A stretch of 8,386 bases of DNA, taken from positions 1 through 8,386 of the forward strand of contig JAPLHX010000239.1 in NCBI GenBank assembly GCA_026389415.1, read 5' to 3'. Under the pieces are notes generated by a model that searched no databases, was not told the DNA's origin, and worked only from the letters and a program-made list of their open reading frames with translations. Of the stretch, positions 5,186-8,386 are shown piece after piece. The translations under genes and the position numbers were made by a program. Source of the stretch: Coprothermobacterota bacterium. Lineage in GTDB: Bacteria; Caldisericota; JANLFM01. Positions within the stretch are counted from its first letter, which is position 1. Each line of letters opens with the position of its first letter.

Positions 5186-6090
5186 GGCATTCTCTCTTTG
5201 TGTGTTTTACCTTTTCGGGCCAGGGTGAGGTTCGCAATCTCCCAAACCAGATCCCGAAAGTTGATTCCGGCCAGAGCCGCCGCCCGGGGCATGTCGGAGT
5301 AGTCGGGCTGCAATCCCGGCAGACTGTTGATCTCTAGTAGATATGGTTGGTTCGCTGGATCCAAACGAAGATCCACTCGGCCATAATCGCGCAGCCCCAG
5401 GCTCTGGAACGCCGCCAGGCAAATCCGCCCAATCTCAGCGGCCAAACCACGATCCAACCGGGCGGGTCCCATATTCAACAATTCCACGAAGCGGGTTTTC
5501 GCTTCGTAGCTGAGAATGGGGGGCAGTTCCTCCGGTAAGCGATCGAACCCGATTTCCAGCGGCGGGAGCACGCGCGGTGGATCACCCAAAATGCCAACCG
5601 TAATCTCTCGACCGGGAATGTATTGTTCCACGGTTAAGGGAGAAAGAGGGGCCATCCAGGTGAGCTGCTCCTTCAGTTCCTGCGGATTGTGGACCAGCGA
5701 TGTACAATAAATTCCCTCCCCTGCGCCTCCAAAGGTGGGCTTGACGATTAGGGGGAATTCCTGCGCGGTGGGTGGCTGATCGTCAAAGGATGTGGGTGTG
5801 GGAAGACCCTGGCTTCGCCAGACGCTCTTAGCCCAGCTCTTATTTAACGCCAGGAAATGCCCCAGCGCGGAAGAACCCGTGAAGGGAAGGCCCGCGGATT
5901 CCAAAGCCGTTGCCACCACGGCTTGCTCTAGCCCGGTAGACGCATAGAGATCAAAGACCAAATCGGTCTGCAGTTCCGCCAAGGCAGCGAAATTGGGTAA
6001 CACGAGCGGCAGAAAGACGGTCTGCACGTCCCGTTTCAGGTCTTCGGGCGTGTTGGCAAACGCGCCCTTTACCAGCAGGGCGACCTTCAT
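5182..6090 (-). CDS. ATP-grasp ligase related to D-alanine-D-alanine ligase
   Basis: 302 aa, close to the usual Ddl length. ATP-grasp enzymes activate a carboxylate as acyl phosphate and join it to an amine or thiol. Family landmarks: GLPFTGSSALGHFLALNK (67-84, typical of the Ddl N-terminal/central junction), FPLIVKPTFGGAGEGI (112-127, ATP-binding lysine and glycine loop), VEQYIPGREITVGILG (154-169), and the Mg2+ site with D240 (GRVDLRL), E253 and N255 (LLEINSLPG). Two points depart from authentic Ddl. The N-terminal E-x-x-VS segment that helps bind the first D-Ala is absent (KGAFANTPEDLK instead), and the glycine loop reads FGGAGEGI where Ddl has EGSS-x-G. A substrate other than D-Ala is therefore plausible. 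The start is the ATG at 6088-6090, overlapping the SDR stop by 4 nt; an upstream in-frame ATG at 6160-6162 would only add 24 residues lying inside the SDR gene. The stop overlaps the start of the DinB gene. Confidence 0.88.
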   Translation of the reverse strand: MKVALLVKGAFANTPEDLKRDVQTVFLPLVLPNFAALAELQTDLVFDLYASTGLEQAVVATALESAGLPFTGSSALGHFLALNKSWAKSVWRSQGLPTPTSFDDQPPTAQEFPLIVKPTFGGAGEGIYCTSLVHNPQELKEQLTWMAPLSPLTVEQYIPGREITVGILGDPPRVLPPLEIGFDRLPEELPPILSYEAKTRFVELLNMGPARLDRGLAAEIGRICLAAFQSLGLRDYGRVDLRLDPANQPYLLEINSLPGLQPDYSDMPRAAALAGINFRDLVWEIANLTLARKGKTHKERMP

Positions 6091-7091
6091 TTGCGGTTCA
6101 GCTCGTAGATCAGCGTATAAATCCATTCCACCAGCTTGTCCGGCAGCAAGCGCCTCCCCCATTGAGCGGGTATGGTCTGCCCGGGGTCACCCACACGATA
6201 GCGAAAGGCACGCAAATGCTTTGCTTCGACCAGACGAACGTAACAACGAGCGGCCACGGAGGGTGAAGGTTTCAATGGCAAGCTGGCCACGATATAGCGC
6301 CAAGCGTTGCGAGCGCGAGGATAATAGGGGGAGCTTCCAGGAACCTGGAGGGACGCATGAAGCGATTCCAGGTCAAGGCTGGTGGTAGAGTCCGGCAAGG
6401 GCGAGATTGCTTTCGCGGTCGTTCGGTTGTAGTTCGTGTTCAAGTCTCCCGGCTCCACCACGGCTACCTGGATGCCGAAGGGGGCGGTTTCCATCGACAA
6501 GCCTTCCGCCAGGCGTTCCAACGCGATCTTGCTGGCGGAGTAATGACTCTGAAAGGGAATCGCCATCATCGCTCCGATCGAGCTGGTGAAGATGATTTTC
6601 CCTTGTTTTTGCGCGCGCATCACCGGCAGCACCTGCTTGACTACGCGCAGGTGACCGAAGACATTCGCTTCAAACTGCTGTTGGATCAGTTCGGCGGAGA
6701 CCTCCTCCACCGGTCCGAAAATCCCCAGTCCGGCATTGGAGATCAAGATGTCGATCCGGCCTTCCAATGCGGAAAGCGCTTCCCCAATGCCTGCACAAAC
6801 GGAACTCTCCTGGTTGGGGTCCAGCCGAACCAAAATCAGCTTTTCCAGCAGGACATCCAAATCCGCCAGCTCCCGCGGCAAGCGTGAGCCCGTTTGTTCC
6901 AGTCTCCCTTCCCGATAGCGGTAGCGGCCATGATCCCGCATCACCTTCGCCCGCAATTCCATCCGGTCGAATTGTTCCGGATGTCGGCTGGTTCCTACCA
7001 CCCGATGTCCACGAGCAATCAGGTGAAGAGCTGTAGTGAGGCCGATCCCGGAAGAGGCCCCGGTGATCAATATCTTGAGCGGTTGTGTCAT
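6087..7091 (-). CDS. Short-chain dehydrogenase/reductase (SDR family oxidoreductase)
   Basis: 334 aa classical-type SDR, somewhat long. The nucleotide-binding motif TGASSGIG is at 10-17. R36 at the end of the second strand (VVGTSR) suggests NADP(H) over NAD(H). The structural NAG is at 119-121 (ISNAGLG). The catalytic set is S171, Y184 and K188 (YSASK, 184-188). Between the second and third strands (about 42-83) lies an extra Arg-rich segment of some 35 residues not found in typical SDRs. The C-terminal part (from about 225) is a substrate-binding extension like those of SDRs acting on larger or hydrophobic substrates; the substrate is unknown. AAGGGGG lies about 6 nt upstream of the ATG. It is the first gene of a three-gene operon with the ATP-grasp and DinB genes and shares a 101-bp divergent region with the plus-strand small-gene block. 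Confidence 0.93.
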   Translation of the reverse strand: MTQPLKILITGASSGIGLTTALHLIARGHRVVGTSRHPEQFDRMELRAKVMRDHGRYRYREGRLEQTGSRLPRELADLDVLLEKLILVRLDPNQESSVCAGIGEALSALEGRIDILISNAGLGIFGPVEEVSAELIQQQFEANVFGHLRVVKQVLPVMRAQKQGKIIFTSSIGAMMAIPFQSHYSASKIALERLAEGLSMETAPFGIQVAVVEPGDLNTNYNRTTAKAISPLPDSTTSLDLESLHASLQVPGSSPYYPRARNAWRYIVASLPLKPSPSVAARCYVRLVEAKHLRAFRYRVGDPGQTIPAQWGRRLLPDKLVEWIYTLIYELNRK

Positions 7092-7115
7092 TTTTTCCCC
7101 CTTCGGTACGATTCT

Positions 7116-7167
7116 GATTTCTTCGTTCAGTCTAGCGAATCCAGCCGGGCTATGCTATAAAGAAATC
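7116..7167. repeat. Widely spaced inverted repeat in the divergent intergenic region
   Basis: GATTTCTT (7116-7123) and AAGAAATC (7160-7167) are exact complements with 36 nt between them, inside the only non-coding stretch (7092-7192) between two divergent transcription units. TATGCTATAA at 7151-7160 is the best -10-like sequence for the rightward genes, but no convincing -35 box accompanies it. TAGACT on the opposite strand (complement near 7130-7135) is a weak -10 for the SDR operon. A paired operator controlling both directions is possible; an 8-bp match at this distance can also arise by chance. Confidence 0.25.
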
Positions 7168-7192
7168 CAGCAGAAGAAGGGCAGGTGATCCG

Positions 7193-7489
7193 ATGGGAAC
7201 CGCACGGGATGTGGCGGTGATCGTATTGGCAGTGGCAAGTCTGATCAGTTTAGGCTTGTTGATCGCTCTTGTAATCGCCATCATCCGTTTCTTCAAGCAG
7301 ATCCGAATCGACCTGAAACCATTGATCGATTCCGGCAAATTAACGTTGGATACGTTGAAAGAATTTTTTCAACTCTTCGGGGAATCCCTGTCTGCCCTGG
7401 CGCCTCTGTCCAAAGTTGGGCAGCGATCCAGCCGGTGGATCCGCGTATTTCGCACCGTCACGAAGCTTGTCCGCCGGAGAAAATCATGA
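7193..7489 (+). CDS. Small single-pass membrane protein, DUF948-like
   Basis: 98 aa. A long hydrophobic segment (about 7-33) starts almost at the N-terminus, followed by an amphipathic helical region (RFFKQIRIDLKPLIDSGKLT and on) and a very basic tail ending KLVRRRKS. This one-helix plus cytoplasmic amphipathic-helix layout resembles DUF948/YtxG-like proteins, but the match is by shape rather than a firm motif. AGGTGAT lies 5 nt before the ATG. The stop overlaps the next gene's start by 4 nt (ATGA). First gene of a three-gene block. Function unknown; partnership with the YtxH protein downstream is inferred from the operon, since ytxG and ytxH also neighbour each other in Bacillus. Confidence 0.75.
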   Translation: MGTARDVAVIVLAVASLISLGLLIALVIAIIRFFKQIRIDLKPLIDSGKLTLDTLKEFFQLFGESLSALAPLSKVGQRSSRWIRVFRTVTKLVRRRKS

Positions 7490-7674
7490 AACGGTTTTTC
7501 CGCGGGTTCCTTTTCGGCGTGATCCTGGGCGGGGTGATCGGATTGCTGGTAGCTCCGGAATCTGGGCCGAAGCTGCGTCAGATGGTGGAAAACCGATTTC
7601 GGCAGGCGATGCAGGAAGCCAAACACGCCGCGCAGAGGAAACGAAACGAATTGCAGAAACATTGGGAACCGTAA
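7486..7674 (+). CDS. YtxH-family small membrane protein
   Basis: 62 aa. A short basic start (MKRFFRG) precedes a Gly-rich membrane helix (about 6-23, LFGVILGGVIGLLVAPESG) and a charged alpha-helical tail (QAMQEAKHAAQRKRNELQK). The glycine-spaced helix ending in APESG-x-KLR is the signature of YtxH-domain proteins, usually annotated as general-stress or envelope-associated with unknown mechanism. The ATG at 7486-7488 is preceded by GGAGA at 5 nt and overlaps the upstream stop. An in-frame ATG at 7435 would add 17 non-family residues within the upstream gene and has no better ribosome site. Confidence 0.82.
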   Translation: MKRFFRGFLFGVILGGVIGLLVAPESGPKLRQMVENRFRQAMQEAKHAAQRKRNELQKHWEP

Positions 7675-7675
7675 A

Positions 7676-7960
7676 ATGGACCTGGCGTTTTGGCGAGACC
7701 TCTCCCTCCTGATCCTGGTCCTTTTCGGTTTCTTCTTCCTACTAGCTTCCTGCCTGGTCCTGTTCCTGTTGCTTCGGTTGGCACACAAGGCGCGGCAGGT
7801 GGGAGGTTTGAAATTGCAGGAGGCGCAAGCCAAGGTGGATGGTGTGCGACAAAAGGTGAAATCAGCGACGGGCGTGCTTTCCCGGCCGATGATTGCCGTC
7901 GCGGCCTTTCAGGCCGGCGTCAAGGCCTTCTTTTATACCCTGTTCCGTGCCAAACTTTAG
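7676..7960 (+). CDS. Small membrane protein, unknown family
   Basis: 94 aa, starting 1 nt after the YtxH stop. A strongly hydrophobic helix spans about 8-35, followed by an amphipathic helix with heptad-like spacing (KLQEAQAKVDGVRQKVKSAT) and a second, moderately hydrophobic segment (SRPMIAVAAFQAGVKAFFYT, about 69-88) ending in a basic tail. The C-terminal pattern resembles that of small helical proteins found beside YtxH genes in Chloroflexota as I recall them, not verified. Shine-Dalgarno pairing is weak (GGGAA), so translation is probably coupled to the upstream gene. It converges on the DUF421 gene with only 18 nt between stops. Function unknown. Confidence 0.72.
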   Translation: MDLAFWRDLSLLILVLFGFFFLLASCLVLFLLLRLAHKARQVGGLKLQEAQAKVDGVRQKVKSATGVLSRPMIAVAAFQAGVKAFFYTLFRAKL

Positions 7961-7978
7961 CTGGACTTAACTGTTCCA

Positions 7979-8386
7979 CTAGCGGTGTCGTAAATACCGC
8001 AGAGGTCGTTTTACCCGGATGTGATGATCGGAGTAGGGGATGATGGAGATGGAACCATCGATCTCCAACATTGCCAGTTCCACTTCGCTCAGCTCTGCCA
8101 GCCCATGCTCGCGAGCAGCCATCAGAATCTCGTCTAGATCCACTTCTTCTCGACCCAGGTTGTGCTGAATGACCTTGCCCTGGCTTACCAGGATCGTCGG
8201 TTCCCCCCGTATCGTGGTCCGAAGACCCGGGACATAGCGTACCAGCAATACCACCAGGAAGTTCACCAGCAGTAGAGTTGCCGCCGCGATCAAACCACCC
8301 CAGACCGTAGTATTGGGTCCGGTCATGGCATTCTGCACGGCATTGGAAATCAGCAGTAGAACCACCAGGTCGAAGGGGGTCATCTG
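7979..8386 (-). CDS. DUF421 (YetF-like) membrane protein, C-terminal part
   Basis: The reading frame runs through the right edge: 135 residues plus stop are visible. The first, Q-M-TPFDLVVLLLISNAVQNAM, matches the conserved internal Q-x-SPFDLV-x-LL-I segment of DUF421 proteins. The visible Met at 8381-8383 is thus internal, and the first membrane helix is missing (about 40 residues by family comparison). A second helix (about 28-50) is followed by the soluble YetF domain with GEPTILVSQGKVI, the acidic E-E-V-D-L-D-E-I-L stretch and SEVELAMLEIDGSISIIP, as in the family. The tail HHIRVKRPLRYLRHR is basic. DUF421 proteins are membrane proteins with a cytoplasmic domain; the role is unclear, with spore or stress links in Bacillus. 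Confidence 0.88.
   Translation of the reverse strand, partial: QMTPFDLVVLLLISNAVQNAMTGPNTTVWGGLIAAATLLLVNFLVVLLVRYVPGLRTTIRGEPTILVSQGKVIQHNLGREEVDLDEILMAAREHGLAELSEVELAMLEIDGSISIIPYSDHHIRVKRPLRYLRHR

Noticed and set aside
7951..7985. Bidirectional terminator between the converging stops
   Set aside because: TAG-TGGA can pair with TCCA-CTA only with a bulge and about 7 bp, with no T tract on either side.
1..8386. Mobile element, prophage or defence island
   Set aside because: No transposase, integrase, terminal repeats, tRNA target or abrupt composition change is visible; Fic alone is not sufficient.

Overview
The window is a compact stretch of a bacterial chromosome, moderately GC-rich by eye, with short intergenic gaps, many ATGA-type start/stop overlaps and clear Shine-Dalgarno sites. 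Twelve genes are supported: nine on the minus strand and a block of three small genes on the plus strand. The lineage cannot be fixed from the sequence. The HicB-DinB fusion, the cluster of small YtxH-like membrane proteins and the flavodiiron protein look to me like gene sets seen in Chloroflexota (Anaerolineae-like). Bacillota is the main alternative. This is recollection of family distribution, not a search. I see no tRNA, rRNA, IS element, integrase, phage gene or CRISPR array.

Layout, left to right. The left edge holds the N-terminus of an ABC exporter (minus strand, truncated), with a perfect 8-bp inverted repeat just upstream of its start. Next come a flavodiiron protein (378-1553) and a Fic AMP-transferase-like protein (1586-2617). 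These two are 32 nt apart and probably share a transcript. A candidate leaderless promoter precedes fic, and directly upstream of it a perfect 12-bp stem closes the preceding operon. That operon is a MerR-type regulator (3790-4179) overlapping by 8 nt a cytosolic DUF4097 beta-helix protein (2709-3797). It has a good promoter, a palindrome over the -35 box, and a 5' leader that could form a hairpin around a Met-Cys-stop mini-ORF.

The next block is a tightly coupled three-gene minus-strand operon, transcribed in the order short-chain dehydrogenase/reductase (6087-7091), D-Ala-D-Ala-ligase-like ATP-grasp enzyme (5182-6090) and HicB-DinB fusion (4475-5185). Both junctions are 4-nt ATGA overlaps. 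An NAD(P)-dependent reductase, an ATP-dependent carboxylate ligase and a predicted metal-dependent DinB protein in one coupled operon make this the best candidate here for an undescribed pathway, but the substrate cannot be read from the sequence.

From a 101-bp divergent intergenic region, a plus-strand block of three small membrane-anchored proteins (98, 62 and 94 aa) runs rightward; the middle one is a YtxH-family protein. It converges on the C-terminal part of a DUF421/YetF membrane protein whose start lies beyond the right edge.

Overall this looks like ordinary chromosomal housekeeping, stress and envelope territory rather than a mobile island. The most interesting parts are the uncharacterised operons and several regulatory structures.
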